From contig NZ_VDFC01000047.1 in NCBI RefSeq assembly GCF_008369065.1, forward strand, positions 366,996-421,864: a stretch of 54,869 nt of DNA, given 5' to 3'. This DNA comes from Streptomyces apricus. Its GTDB lineage: Bacteria > Actinomycetota > Actinomycetes > Streptomycetales > Streptomycetaceae. A model generated the notes under the pieces. That model was not told the DNA's origin, searched no databases, and saw only the letters and a program-made list of their open reading frames with translations. A program made the position numbers and the translations under genes. Shown piece by piece: positions 7,752 through 16,766 of this stretch (position 1 is its first letter; every line of letters begins with the position of its first letter).

Positions 7752-9452
7752 GCCCTGGCCCAGGATGCGTTCGAGGGCCCGGCCGGCCCGCAGGATCCCC
7801 GCTCCGGAGAACTGGTCCCAGCCGGCGCTGCCGATGTCCTCCGCGGTGTCGGTGATCGCCCGCTTGACCTGGTCCTGCGTCACCTGGGCGTCCGCCTGCT
7901 TGAACAGGGCCACCACGCCCGCCGCGATCGGCGTCGCCGCCGACGTGCCCGTGTCGCTCGGGAAGTAGCCCTTGAAGTGGCTGATCGAGGAGAAGTCCGG
8001 CTTGTGCGGGTCGAGGGCGGCCGGTCCCGCGCTGCTGTACCCGATGTACTCCTTGCGGGAGTTGACCGCAGCCACGGTCATCACCCGCGGATGCCCGTTG
8101 GCCCCCCAGATGCTCCTGCCAGGGCCGGTGTCCGAGGCGCAGCGGTTGTCGGGGCAGGACGCCCCGCAGTTGCCCGCCGCGAACAGGACGAGGATGCCCT
8201 CGTCCAGCGCCTCCACCACCTTGCGGGTGAACGGGTGGGTGGGATCGGTCGCGTACACCGGATCCCAGTTCTCCTGGAAGATGCCCCAGCTGTTGCTCAT
8301 GACGTGCGGTGTGCCGTTGGCGCGGTGCCGCCTGATGGCCCAGTCGAAGCCCTGGATCGCCGCGGAGATGGTCGAGGGGATACCACCGGTGCCGGCGATG
8401 CGGATGTCGAGGAGCTCGGCCTGCGGTGCCATACCGAGGACGTCGGTGCCGCACATGTTGCCGTGGTTGCCCCAGGCCGCCGCGGTGGTGCCCCAGTCCG
8501 CCTCGGGGAAACCGGCGACGACCCGCGGGATCTGGGCCGTCTCGCCGCGCTTGGGTGTCCGGCCGAGCGCGGTGATCCCCCCGTCGACGACCGCGACCGT
8601 GATGCCGCCGCCGTTGTAGCCCTCGCCGTGCAGTTGGTCGACCCCCAGCACGTTGGCGACGGTCGTCAGGTCGCCCTTGGCGGTCTGCGGATCGCAGTCG
8701 CACGGGGCGATGGGGCAGGCGGCGGCCGCCTCGACGGGCGCGACCATGGACACGTTCTCCACCGGGACGACGGCTCCCGTCGCCTCGACGGTCTGCATCT
8801 GCTCGGCGGTCTGCGTCTGCTCGAACGGTGCGATCGCCGCGTCCAGGAAGACCCGGACGACTTCCGGCCGGGCCTCCAGCTGGGCGATCCGCGTCTGCTG
8901 GATCCGGCCCCGGAGGAGAACCACCTCCTCCTGGGCCGCCGCCACCAGCCCCTCCTGCTCCGCGGTGGGCTGCAGCGGCACGGGAGCGTAGTCGGTGTCG
9001 AGTTCGAAGCCCTCGTCGCCCATCGCAGCCGCACGTCGTAGCGTGGCGGCCGGGTCGGTGCCCGAAGGGACGCGCAGTTCGATGAGCACCTGCTGTTCGC
9101 CGCCGCCACCCGTTTCGCCGATTGCGCCGGTTCCGCCGGAGCCACCGGTGCCGCCCGAACCGGGCATGGCGCCGCCCGTGTCCGGAGCGCCGGGCATCTC
9201 GGCCGAGCCGGCCGGTTCGGGCATCGAGAAGGTCCCCGTGCTCCCGGACGCGGAAGCCTGCGGCATCACCCGCTCGGATTCCGTCCCGTTGCTGTTCGCG
9301 CTCGGCATCCGAGCCCGCGGGTCCGCCTCGGGCATGATGCCCGGTTGGCCGGAACGGCCCCCGGTACCTGGCGTGCCGCCGGCCTCCGCCCCGCCGGTCC
9401 TGCGGCCGGAACCGCTCCCACCGGTTGCCGCGCCCTTGTTCGCCTTGGCCAT
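7365..9452 (-). CDS. subtilisin-like S8 serine protease with truncated PLL-type lectin propeller, 695 aa
   Basis: ATG 9452 is preceded by GGGGGA. Residues 1-120 are a Gly/Pro/Ser-rich linker without a signal peptide. A prodomain-like segment follows, then a peptidase S8 domain with Asp290 (VAVVDGG), His330 (WGNHGNMCGTD), the oxyanion Asn428 (FAAGNCG) and Ser504 (DTGTSAATPIAAG): a complete catalytic triad. From residue 568 come 46-residue repeats of the PLL/DUF346 type, which in Photorhabdus lectins build seven-bladed sugar-binding propellers. Only three blades precede the TAG; four more follow in frame, for 888 aa if read through. In the other blades the matching codon is CAG (Gln), so one C-to-T change explains the stop. 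The catalytic part is intact; export would need a non-Sec route. Confidence 0.9.
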   Translation of the reverse strand: MAKANKGAATGGSGSGRRTGGAEAGGTPGTGGRSGQPGIMPEADPRARMPSANSNGTESERVMPQASASGSTGTFSMPEPAGSAEMPGAPDTGGAMPGSGGTGGSGGTGAIGETGGGGEQQVLIELRVPSGTDPAATLRRAAAMGDEGFELDTDYAPVPLQPTAEQEGLVAAAQEEVVLLRGRIQQTRIAQLEARPEVVRVFLDAAIAPFEQTQTAEQMQTVEATGAVVPVENVSMVAPVEAAAACPIAPCDCDPQTAKGDLTTVANVLGVDQLHGEGYNGGGITVAVVDGGITALGRTPKRGETAQIPRVVAGFPEADWGTTAAAWGNHGNMCGTDVLGMAPQAELLDIRIAGTGGIPSTISAAIQGFDWAIRRHRANGTPHVMSNSWGIFQENWDPVYATDPTHPFTRKVVEALDEGILVLFAAGNCGASCPDNRCASDTGPGRSIWGANGHPRVMTVAAVNSRKEYIGYSSAGPAALDPHKPDFSSISHFKGYFPSDTGTSAATPIAAGVVALFKQADAQVTQDQVKRAITDTAEDIGSAGWDQFSGAGILRAGRALERILGQGRLEAFGRGLDHGLWHTWQTSPGGGWSGWNSLGGFVDLPRVDRNLDGRLEAFVIGTDHALWHTWQTSPGGGWSGWNSLGGTLDQLATARNADGRLEVFARGMDSGLWHTWQTSPGGGWSGWNPLGGILD

Positions 9453-10028
9453 GATGTCCCCCAGAATCCGACCCCGCGCACGGCCGGTCCCGGCCGGTGG
9501 ATCGCGATCGGGTCCCCATCCCGATCTGCCGGCCGTTCCCCGTTCCCCGCGGGGCCCCTCCGTGACCGTCTGTTCACTGGCGGTTCAATTTCTTACGCTA
9601 GCGCTCCGGCCCATGAATTGCACTCCGCAAGAGGGGCGGCACTCGCGCACCTGCCGCAAAGCGCGCCCACTGCGTCCGGCGCAGTATCCGTACGTCGCGA
9701 CAATGCGGCGGAGGAAACACGAGCGAGGAAGCAGCGAATGCAGATGCGGCAGGAATTCCTGTGGTGGATATTGCGTATGGTTCAGGTGTACACCGAGGGA
9801 GAATCAGGGCGCCGTTTCGGATCACCGGGCGGCCGGGTCCGAGGGGTGCAGAGACTTCCTTGACCCTTCCCATCCCCCGGTGGAACACTGCGGATGGCGA
9901 TCGAGGGAAATCCAGGAATCCGGTACCGGGGATTCCGATATCGGCCCTCCTCCACTGCGCCACCCGCCGGAAGCAAGCGAATGCGCGACAAGACCGATAA
10001 TCGCCATGAAGAGGGAAAGGATTCCCGC
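9453..10028. other. divergent intergenic region, no gene seen
   Basis: 576 bases between two divergently transcribed genes. Short open frames exist on both strands, but none has a family-like sequence or a convincing ribosome site. It must carry the promoters of the protease (leftward) and of the 163-aa gene (rightward), whose ribosome site GAAGAGGGAAAGG lies at 10008-10020. Confidence 0.5.
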
Positions 10029-10520
10029 ATGACTCAACGGATCGAGCGGACCGGACACCGCCTTCCCATTTTCGGCGTGCCGTCGAACGGCGAGGAGAAC
10101 GGGGCGTCGGGAAGCATCGCCCAGGCCCAGGGAGGAGTAGGTCTCGGCCCGGGGTGGGCGGACCTGCCCAACGGCTCGTTCGGGACGGAGGACGCAGCGG
10201 ACCTGATCACCTACGAGGTGCAGAAAAAGGCCGTGGGAGACGATGTGGTGGAATTCACTCTGGTGATCAGCTACACGTCCAGCGGATGGTCCAAGGCGAT
10301 CATCATGCCGGATGGCGAAGGGAACGATTTCATCATCCAGGCGCAAGGCCGAGGCGCTTCGGCGAGCAACGGCCTCTACCTGCACCAGACCAAGAAGGGG
10401 CAGGTCCTCACCTTCCGCAAGCCGAAGGCGTTCGGAATCTGGTACGACGTGATCCAGATCGGCTATCTGGGTAATCTGGATCCGGGCGACCGCGTCGTGT
10501 TCACGTGGCAGCGTGATTGA
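10029..10520 (+). CDS. hypothetical beta-rich protein, 163 aa
   Basis: Starts MTQRIERTGHRLPIFGVPSN at ATG 10029 behind GAAGAGGGAAAGG; an in-frame ATG at 9894 is rejected because the extra 45 residues are untranslatable-looking leader. The body alternates hydrophobic and polar residues (EFTLVISYTSSGWSKAIIMP, GIWYDVIQIGYLGNL, DRVVFTWQRD), suggesting a small beta-sandwich. There is no signal peptide or membrane segment. I do not recognise a family; small cytolysin-like or lectin-like folds are possible but unsupported. It is divergent from the protease-lectin gene, so a functional link is conceivable. Confidence 0.7.
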   Translation: MTQRIERTGHRLPIFGVPSNGEENGASGSIAQAQGGVGLGPGWADLPNGSFGTEDAADLITYEVQKKAVGDDVVEFTLVISYTSSGWSKAIIMPDGEGNDFIIQAQGRGASASNGLYLHQTKKGQVLTFRKPKAFGIWYDVIQIGYLGNLDPGDRVVFTWQRD

Positions 10521-10630
10521 TTCAGACCCTGTCTGCGCCGCCCATCGCGAGGCAGTGACCTGCTCAGCCTCAGCGGTCATTTTCCTGAGCCGAGCCGTGA
10601 ATTCCCGCTCAGCGGTTTCTTTCCGGACGA

Positions 10631-10666
10631 ACCAGTCCGGATATTCTCACCAGTCCGGATACTCCC
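10631..10666. repeat. two tandem 18-bp direct repeats
   Basis: ACCAGTCCGGATATTCTC is followed at once by ACCAGTCCGGATACTCCC (16 of 18 bases equal). It lies in the 200-base convergent gap between the 163-aa gene and the SUKH gene. It may be a small duplication or a protein-binding pair. Confidence 0.7.
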
Positions 10667-10721
10667 ATTCAGGCCCTGACGGTGTGCCGGCGAGCCCGCA
10701 CGGATGCGGAGACCGGAATGG

Positions 10722-11930
10722 TCAGAGCACCCCTCCCGCCTCGTCCTGGAACGCCTGCGTCCAGTAGTGGCGGGTGGCCTCCGTCGTCGTGCCCGTCGGG
10801 TCGATCGTCGCGAGGGTGTGGGTCATCGTCGTGGCCAGCTGGTCGTAGGCCGTCTCCGTCAGTTCGTGGGCGAGGGACTCGTCGATCGTTCTCTCGCGGT
10901 GCAGCAGCCACAGGGTGAAGGCCAGGGTGGAGACGTCCGTGTTCAGCGCGTGCAGCGTCGCGTCCGGCTCGTTCCAGTGCAGGATCGCGCCCGTCGTGCC
11001 GTCGACCACCAGGCTGTCGTCCTCGATCAGATGGCCCAGGCGGATCAGCCGGTCGCTGCCGGCCGGGAGCCGGTCGGGCGTGAGCACGTGCGGGCGCTCG
11101 TCCTCGTAGTACTCGGCCAGCGTCGGCAGCGGTACGTCCGTGTCCAGGTGGAACAGGTGACCGTCCTCCGGCAGGCCCGTCTCGCGCAGGAAGCGGCGGG
11201 TCGGCTCGTGCGTGAGCGCCGCGGGGAAGTCGACGTCCTCGAAGCGCATGACGCGGCCCTGCCCGAACTCCCGGTCCAGCAGCCGGGCCGGCAGGTCCAG
11301 CGCCAGCGACGCGTCGGCCGGCGGGCCCGCGACCAGGGCCAGCGGGCGGATCAGCGCGGTCGTCCGCCAGAACAGCGGGACCTCGCCGCCGTCCGCGCTC
11401 TCCTCGAAGAGCGCGAGGAGCTGCTGCGACACACCGGTGACCGCCTTGGGCCCGAACCGGCCCTCGTACGACGCGAACCGGCCGCTCCGGGCCGTCATCT
11501 CCCGCGTCGCGGTCATGAAGTCCGTGAGCGTGCGCAGCGAGGGGGCGAGCGGGAGACGGTCCATCAGGTCGGGGCGGTCGTGCAGGAAATAGGTGGTGGA
11601 CACCTCGCCCGTCGCCCCGTCGAGCAGGACGGACTCCGTCTCGGTTCCGTCCGGGTCCCGCAACGCGCCGATCACCAGCTGGTCGCGCAGGTCCGCCGGG
11701 AGCCGGGCCGGGTCCCCGGCCGACTCCGCCACCGTGCGCGGTCCGTCCTCGCGCAGCGCGTCGAACGTCAACAGGCCGTCGTCCGCGGGCAGTCCGGGCC
11801 CCGCCAGCCAGCGCCGCGTCGGTCCGTGCGTGACGTACGGGTCGAGCGCGCCCTCAAGCAGAGCGATCGTGCCGGCGCCGATGCCGATGCCGGTACCAGC
11901 GTCGGTGCCGGTGTCCGTCGTGCTGCTCAT
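10722..11930 (-). CDS. tandem SUKH-4 immunity-family protein, 402 aa
   Basis: From ATG 11930 (MSSTTDTGTDAGTG, after a short Thr/Gly/Ala linker) two homologous halves follow. Half one (about 25-190) has THGPTRRWLAGPGLPADDGL and half two (about 220-402) has THEPTRRFLRETGLPEDGHL. Both continue with the SUKH-4 pattern of a hydrophobic strand, VLLDGATGEV or VVDGTTGAIL, and a helical end. SUKH superfamily proteins are immunity or binding partners of polymorphic nuclease and deaminase toxins; tandem copies occur in Streptomyces and may bind several partners. No toxin gene is adjacent, so it is an orphan here. The upstream frame to 12233 is rejected as leader. Confidence 0.8.
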   Translation of the reverse strand: MSSTTDTGTDAGTGIGIGAGTIALLEGALDPYVTHGPTRRWLAGPGLPADDGLLTFDALREDGPRTVAESAGDPARLPADLRDQLVIGALRDPDGTETESVLLDGATGEVSTTYFLHDRPDLMDRLPLAPSLRTLTDFMTATREMTARSGRFASYEGRFGPKAVTGVSQQLLALFEESADGGEVPLFWRTTALIRPLALVAGPPADASLALDLPARLLDREFGQGRVMRFEDVDFPAALTHEPTRRFLRETGLPEDGHLFHLDTDVPLPTLAEYYEDERPHVLTPDRLPAGSDRLIRLGHLIEDDSLVVDGTTGAILHWNEPDATLHALNTDVSTLAFTLWLLHRERTIDESLAHELTETAYDQLATTMTHTLATIDPTGTTTEATRHYWTQAFQDEAGGVL

Positions 11931-12151
11931 CGTTCCCCCGCGGATCGTCGTTCGCAGTCCCCCGGCAGGGCCCGCCGGGCGGCACCCGCACGCAGGCGCC
12001 GGCAGCGGACCCGACCCCCTGGCCCTGCCTCCGCGAACACCCGCGAAAAGGGCCGCCGCCCGACGGTCCTCCCCCACGCCCAGAACACTATCGGGCACCA
12101 CTGACAACGCCCCCGCACCGCCGTGACCTGCGGGGACACGGAGAAATTCGG

Positions 12152-12685
12152 CTAGTTGACCCTGGCTTGCCCCGGGGCCGCCAGGATCGCGTCCACCGTC
12201 TGCGCCGGCGTCTGCCCGGAGGTGTCCAGCCACAGTCCGATGCGTGGGGTGTCCGCACGCAGGCCGGCGTCGAGTTGCTCCACCGTCCAGGCGCCGTAGC
12301 CCGTCTTGGCCCGCCCCGCCTCCCGCTGCGCCACCACGCGCGGGTCCGGGGCCAGGACGACCACGTACAGGGGCCGCGTCCGCACCAGGGCCGTGTACGC
12401 CGTCAGGTGCTCGCCGAGGAGCACGTCCTGCACGACCGCCGTGAAGCCCGCGCGCGCGTACGCGTCGGCCGTCGCCGCCGACAGGCGGTGGCGCAGCCGC
12501 AGTTGCGCCTCGGCCTCGCTCTCCGGGCCGGCGCCGGGCTCGTACTCCGCCCGGCCGCTGACGACCATGCGGCGGAACACGTCACCCCGTACGTGCGCGG
12601 CCCGCGGCAGCCGCTCGGCCAGCGCCTGCGCCACCGTGGACTTCCCGGCCGCCATGATGCCGGTGATCAGGACCACGCCGTCCAC
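12152..12685 (-). CDS. P-loop small-molecule kinase / AAA-type NTPase, 177 aa
   Basis: MDGVVLITGIMAAGKSTVAQ gives a Walker A motif GIMAAGKST at residues 9-17. DVFRRMVVSG and a later VVVLAPDPRVVAQREAGR resemble the substrate-binding and lid regions of gluconate-, shikimate- or chloramphenicol-phosphotransferase-like kinases. The length fits a single-domain NMP-kinase-fold enzyme. The substrate is unknown. It starts 47 bases after the stop of the molybdenum-hydroxylase large subunit on the same strand, so it may be the last gene of that operon. Confidence 0.8.
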   Translation of the reverse strand: MDGVVLITGIMAAGKSTVAQALAERLPRAAHVRGDVFRRMVVSGRAEYEPGAGPESEAEAQLRLRHRLSAATADAYARAGFTAVVQDVLLGEHLTAYTALVRTRPLYVVVLAPDPRVVAQREAGRAKTGYGAWTVEQLDAGLRADTPRIGLWLDTSGQTPAQTVDAILAAPGQARVN

Positions 12686-12732
12686 CGCTCACCCCACCGC
12701 CGGCCGGAACCCCGGCCGGACCCCGCCGGGGG

Positions 12733-15042
12733 TCACTGCGTCGCCGTCACCACGGCCGCCTGCGGCCTTATCGGCAGCCGGTTGACCGGGCGGCCCGTGG
12801 CGGCCCGCACCGCGGACGCGACCGCCGCCGGGGACGTCACGACCGGGACCGCGCTGACGGACTTGGCCCCGAAGGGCGCGACCACGTCGCGCTCCTCGAC
12901 GAGCTTCACGATGTGGATCTCGGGGGTGTCGAGGGCCGTCGGCAGCGAGTACCCGGTGAGGTCGGGGTGGCGCACCAGGCCGCGCGCGGTGCGCAGGTTC
13001 TCCGTGAGGGCGGCGCCGACGCCCTGGGTGACGCCCGCCTCGATCCGGGCGGCGAGCTGCGCGGGGTTCAGGATGCGGCCCACGTCCTGGGCGAGCGCCA
13101 GTTCGACCACCCGTACCGAGCCGAGTTCGATGTCGACGTCCACCACCGCGCGGATCGCGCAGAAGGCGAGGCCCACGAAGGCGTCGCCCTGGCCGGTGCC
13201 GTCCAGCGGCTCGGTGGGGTGCGGGCGGCACTGCGCGGTCGCCCACAGCTCCTTGCCGTCCATCGCCTCGGTGACGGTCGTGGACAGCACGCCGTCGTAC
13301 GAGGTGATCTTGCCGTCGGTGATCTGGAGCAGCTCGGTGGACATCCCGAACTTGTGCGCCAGGGGCTGCAGCAGCTGCGTGCGGACCATCTTGGCGGCCC
13401 GTTCGACGGCGCCGCCGGACACCCAGGTGTGGCGGCCGCGGCTGCCGGGCCCCGCGGGGGGCTGGTCGGTGTCCACGGAGGCCACGTGGACCTCCTCGAT
13501 GCCGAGCGTCTCCTGGACGATCTGGCGGGCCAGCGTGGTGAAGCCCTGGCCGCTCTCCACCGCCGCGCAGAGCACGGTGGCGATGCCGTCGTGGACCTTC
13601 ACGGTGGCCGTGGAGACCTCGTCGGTGCCCTCGGCGCCGAGCATGTGGACCATGCCCAGGGCGTAGCCGACACCGCGCCGCACCGCGCCGGGCTCCCCGG
13701 CGCCCTCGGGGCCGCCCGGGAGCAGCCACTGGTCCTCGGGGGTGTCCTTGGGGAGGGCGGGCAGCGGGAAGTCCTGGACGGCCTGGAGCAGTTCGGCCAC
13801 GGGGGCCGGGCAGGTGACCGTCTGCCCGGTCGGCAGCACGTCCCCGGTGGCCAGCACGTTGCGCAGGCGCAGCTCGGCCGGGTCGGTGCCCAGCTTCTTC
13901 GCCAGCTTGTCCATCTGGGCCTCGTAGGCGGCGCACACCTGCATGGCGCCCTCGCCGCGCACGTGCCCGGAGGGCGGGTTGTTGGTGCGCACGGCCCAGC
14001 CCTCGATGAAGGCGTTCGGGACGACGTAGGGGCCGCAGGCGAAGGAGACGGCGGCGGCCAGGGCCTCCGAGGAGGTGTCCGCGTACGCGCCCGCGTCCAG
14101 GAGGATCTGCGCCTCGACCTTGACCAGCTTGCCCTCGGCGTCCGCGTGGTGGCGGTAGCGCAGCAGCGTGGGGTGGCGGTGGACGTGTCCGAGGAAGGAT
14201 TCTTCGCGCGTCGCGGTCAGTTTGACCGGGCATCCCGTCTTCAGGGCGAGCAGCCCGAGGGGGAGCTGGAAGCCCTGGTCCTCGCGGTCGGCGGTGGCGC
14301 CGGGCACGCCGGTGACGACGACCTTGACGCGCTCGGGCTCCAGGCCGTAGCAGGCGGCGGCCGTGTCGCGGTCGGTGTGCGGGTCGGTGGACGCCACGTA
14401 GAGCTCGACGCCGCCGTCGGGGCGGGGCACGGCGAGGCCGGCCTCGGCGCCGATCGGGGCCGGGTCCTGGCGGCCGATGCGGTACAGGCCCTCGACGACG
14501 ATGTCACCCGCCGCGTCCGGGTCGCCGTGGCGCAGCGGGATGTGGCGGATGAGGTTGCCGTCGGGGTGCAGGGGTTCGGCCTCGAAGGCCTGCTCCGGGT
14601 CGGTCACCGGGTCGAGGACCTCGTACTCGACGATGACGGCGGCGGCGGCCATGCGCGCGGTGTCGGGGTGGTCGGCCGCGACGGCCGCGATGGGCTCCCC
14701 GTGGTGGCGTACGACGTCGGAGGCGAAGACCGGGCGGTCGGCCCTGCCGCGGCCGAGCAGCGCGGTGCCGGGCACGTCCTCGTGGGTGACGACGGCGCGG
14801 ACGCCGGGCATCTCGCGCGCGTGGGTGGTGTCGACGGACAGGATGCGCGCGTGCGGGTGCGGCGATCTCAGGACGGCCGCCCACAGCAGTCCCTCGGCCC
14901 ACAGGTCCGCCGCGTACGGGAAGGTGCCCTCGGTCTTGGCGCGGGCCTCGGCGGACGGCAGGGACACGCCCAGGCCGTGCGGCGGCGGCTCCGGAGCGGT
15001 ACCGGGCTGCGCGGTGGTCGCGGTGGCGGTGTCGTTGCTCAC
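12733..15042 (-). CDS. xanthine-dehydrogenase-family molybdopterin-binding subunit, 769 aa
   Basis: The large subunit of a heterotrimeric molybdenum hydroxylase (XdhABC/CoxLMS layout). Starts with GTG 15042 (VSNDTATATT), overlapping the 2Fe-2S gene stop by GTGA. The N-terminal domain contains GTFPYAADLWAEGLLWAAVLRSPHPHARI; molybdopterin-binding blocks include AAVESGQGFTTLARQI and GTGQGDAFVG. Active forms carry a catalytic Glu in GAKGxGE near the C-terminus; here the stretch reads GAKSVSAVPVV, so Glu appears replaced by Ala. It may act on an unusual substrate or be non-classical. Purine oxidation is possible, but no purine catabolic gene is next to it. Confidence 0.85.
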   Translation of the reverse strand: MSNDTATATTAQPGTAPEPPPHGLGVSLPSAEARAKTEGTFPYAADLWAEGLLWAAVLRSPHPHARILSVDTTHAREMPGVRAVVTHEDVPGTALLGRGRADRPVFASDVVRHHGEPIAAVAADHPDTARMAAAAVIVEYEVLDPVTDPEQAFEAEPLHPDGNLIRHIPLRHGDPDAAGDIVVEGLYRIGRQDPAPIGAEAGLAVPRPDGGVELYVASTDPHTDRDTAAACYGLEPERVKVVVTGVPGATADREDQGFQLPLGLLALKTGCPVKLTATREESFLGHVHRHPTLLRYRHHADAEGKLVKVEAQILLDAGAYADTSSEALAAAVSFACGPYVVPNAFIEGWAVRTNNPPSGHVRGEGAMQVCAAYEAQMDKLAKKLGTDPAELRLRNVLATGDVLPTGQTVTCPAPVAELLQAVQDFPLPALPKDTPEDQWLLPGGPEGAGEPGAVRRGVGYALGMVHMLGAEGTDEVSTATVKVHDGIATVLCAAVESGQGFTTLARQIVQETLGIEEVHVASVDTDQPPAGPGSRGRHTWVSGGAVERAAKMVRTQLLQPLAHKFGMSTELLQITDGKITSYDGVLSTTVTEAMDGKELWATAQCRPHPTEPLDGTGQGDAFVGLAFCAIRAVVDVDIELGSVRVVELALAQDVGRILNPAQLAARIEAGVTQGVGAALTENLRTARGLVRHPDLTGYSLPTALDTPEIHIVKLVEERDVVAPFGAKSVSAVPVVTSPAAVASAVRAATGRPVNRLPIRPQAAVVTATQ

Positions 15043-16766
15043 GCCTGGCCTCCGTCCTGGCCGTACGGCTGCTCGTGGGGCGGCTGGTCGGGCTGGTGGG
15101 GCTCGAACGCGGACGGGTTGACGCCGCCGCCCCCCGGACCGGCCTGGTGCGGGATACGGGCCTCGTCGCCGTCCCCGGAGCCCTCGGCGGCCGTGTGGGC
15201 CTCGCGCCCGGCCACGACCTCCCGTACGGCCTCCAGGACGCCCCGGTAGCCGGAGCAGCGGCACAGGTTGCCGCAGAGGGCCTGGCGGGTCTCCAGGTCG
15301 GTCGGCGCGGGGTTGCCTTCGAGGAGGTCGTGCACGGTCATCGCCATGCCGGGGATGCAGAAGCCGCACTGGACGGCGCCGCACCTGGCGAGCGCCCGCT
15401 GGACGTCGGAGGGCTGGCCGTCGGCGGCGAGCCCCTCGACGGTGCGCACCTCGCTCCCGGCGGCGGTCACCGCGGGCACCAGGCAGGACGCCACGAGGCG
15501 GCCGTCGACCTGGACGTTGCAGGCGCCGCACTCGCCCTGCGAGCAGCCGTCCTTGGCGCCCGCGAGGCCGAGCCGCTCGCGCAGTACGTACAGCAGCGAT
15601 TCGCCGATCCAGGCGTCGGTCACGGGCCGCTCGACGCCGTTCACCCGCAGGACGTACGCGGCCAGGGGGTGGTCGTCGTGCGGCGGGGCGGTCTCGGCCG
15701 CCCCGGCGGCCTCGGTGGCCCCGGCGTCATCGGCCCCGGACTCCGCGGCGGGCTCCTCCGAAGGAGCAGTCTCCGAAGAGGCCGCCTCCGCCCCGGAAAC
15801 CGCTTCCGTGGCGGACGCTTCCGTGGCGGACGCGTCCGCAAGGGCCGCATCCGTGGAGGGCGCTTGCGCGGAAGACGTCTCCGGAGAGGCCGTTTCCGGC
15901 GCGGCCGCCTCCGCGGCGGGCGCCTCCGGCTCGGCGGCGGCTGCGTCCGCGTACTCCTGGTGGTCCTGCTCCTGGTGGCCCCGGTGGGGCTCGAAGGACC
16001 CGTCGTGCCCCGCGTCGCGCTCCACGGGGACGGCGGTCCCGTCGGCGTGCTCCCCGGGGACGCCGGCGGGCTGCTGGACCCACGGCTCGTCCGCCCAGGG
16101 GGCCGCCGCGCCGCCCGGCAGCGTGGCGGGCGGGTTCCCGCCGCCCCACTGCTCGACCAGGGAGGACGTGGTGAACTCGCCGGACTCGTCGGGCAGGTCC
16201 CCGTCGGCGACCGGGATGGACCACTGGCCGGTCACGTCGTGCCCGGCACCGTCATGTCCGGGCGCGCCCGGGTCGCCGCCCTGCGAGGACCGGTCGAAGT
16301 CCCACTGGCCGGTGCCCCCGGGGTGGTACTCGAAGCCGTCCTGGGCGGGCTGGCGGTGCTCCTCGGGCAGGGCGCTCGGGTCGGGCCACCGCACAGCGTC
16401 TTGCTGCCCCGGAGCGGCCGTCTCGGGCGGCAGGGCCCAGGAGCCGGTGGACGGGTCGGCCCCCGTGTCGGCGCCGGGCGCGGCCTGGAAGGGCGGCGGT
16501 ACGTAGCCGTGGCCGGGCGCGGCGAGCGGGGAGTCCGCGAGGAGGGCGTCGATGCCGCCTTCGGGGAGCTTGACGAAGGCGGTGGCGCCGTCGTCGTAGT
16601 CGCCCTGGGGCAGCGGGTCCCAGCGGCTGCCCGCCATGGGCGTGCCCCCTCCGCGCCGGTCCCCGTACTCGTCGGCGTACTGGTCGCCGCGCCGGTCGCC
16701 GTACTGATCGTCGTACTGGTCCGTGTGCCGGTCGCCGTACTGGTCTGCGTGCTGGTCGTCGGTCAC
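15039..16766 (-). CDS. 2Fe-2S subunit of molybdenum hydroxylase with about 370-residue disordered N-terminal extension, 575 aa
   Basis: The C-terminal ~165 residues are the normal small subunit: a plant-type ferredoxin domain (CSQGECGACNVQVDGR...C) and the helical second cluster domain (CGAVQCGFCIPGMAM ... CGNLCRCSGYRG). In front lies a long low-complexity region: DQYGDR repeats, then Gly/Pro/Trp-rich and finally Ala/Glu/Ser/Thr-rich sequence (TEASATEAVSGAEAAS). Homologues without it are about 160-200 aa. GTG 16766 overlaps the FAD-subunit stop (GTGA), so the extension is really co-translated; an internal ATG (MAGSRWDPLPQ, 16636) would still leave most of it. It passes electrons from Mo-cofactor to FAD. 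The role of the tail is unknown. Confidence 0.85.
   Translation of the reverse strand: MTDDQHADQYGDRHTDQYDDQYGDRRGDQYADEYGDRRGGGTPMAGSRWDPLPQGDYDDGATAFVKLPEGGIDALLADSPLAAPGHGYVPPPFQAAPGADTGADPSTGSWALPPETAAPGQQDAVRWPDPSALPEEHRQPAQDGFEYHPGGTGQWDFDRSSQGGDPGAPGHDGAGHDVTGQWSIPVADGDLPDESGEFTTSSLVEQWGGGNPPATLPGGAAAPWADEPWVQQPAGVPGEHADGTAVPVERDAGHDGSFEPHRGHQEQDHQEYADAAAAEPEAPAAEAAAPETASPETSSAQAPSTDAALADASATEASATEAVSGAEAASSETAPSEEPAAESGADDAGATEAAGAAETAPPHDDHPLAAYVLRVNGVERPVTDAWIGESLLYVLRERLGLAGAKDGCSQGECGACNVQVDGRLVASCLVPAVTAAGSEVRTVEGLAADGQPSDVQRALARCGAVQCGFCIPGMAMTVHDLLEGNPAPTDLETRQALCGNLCRCSGYRGVLEAVREVVAGREAHTAAEGSGDGDEARIPHQAGPGGGGVNPSAFEPHQPDQPPHEQPYGQDGGQA

Noticed and set aside
9598..9963. 121-aa minus-strand open frame
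   Set aside because: No ribosome site, no recognisable motif, and low protein-like character; treated as intergenic.
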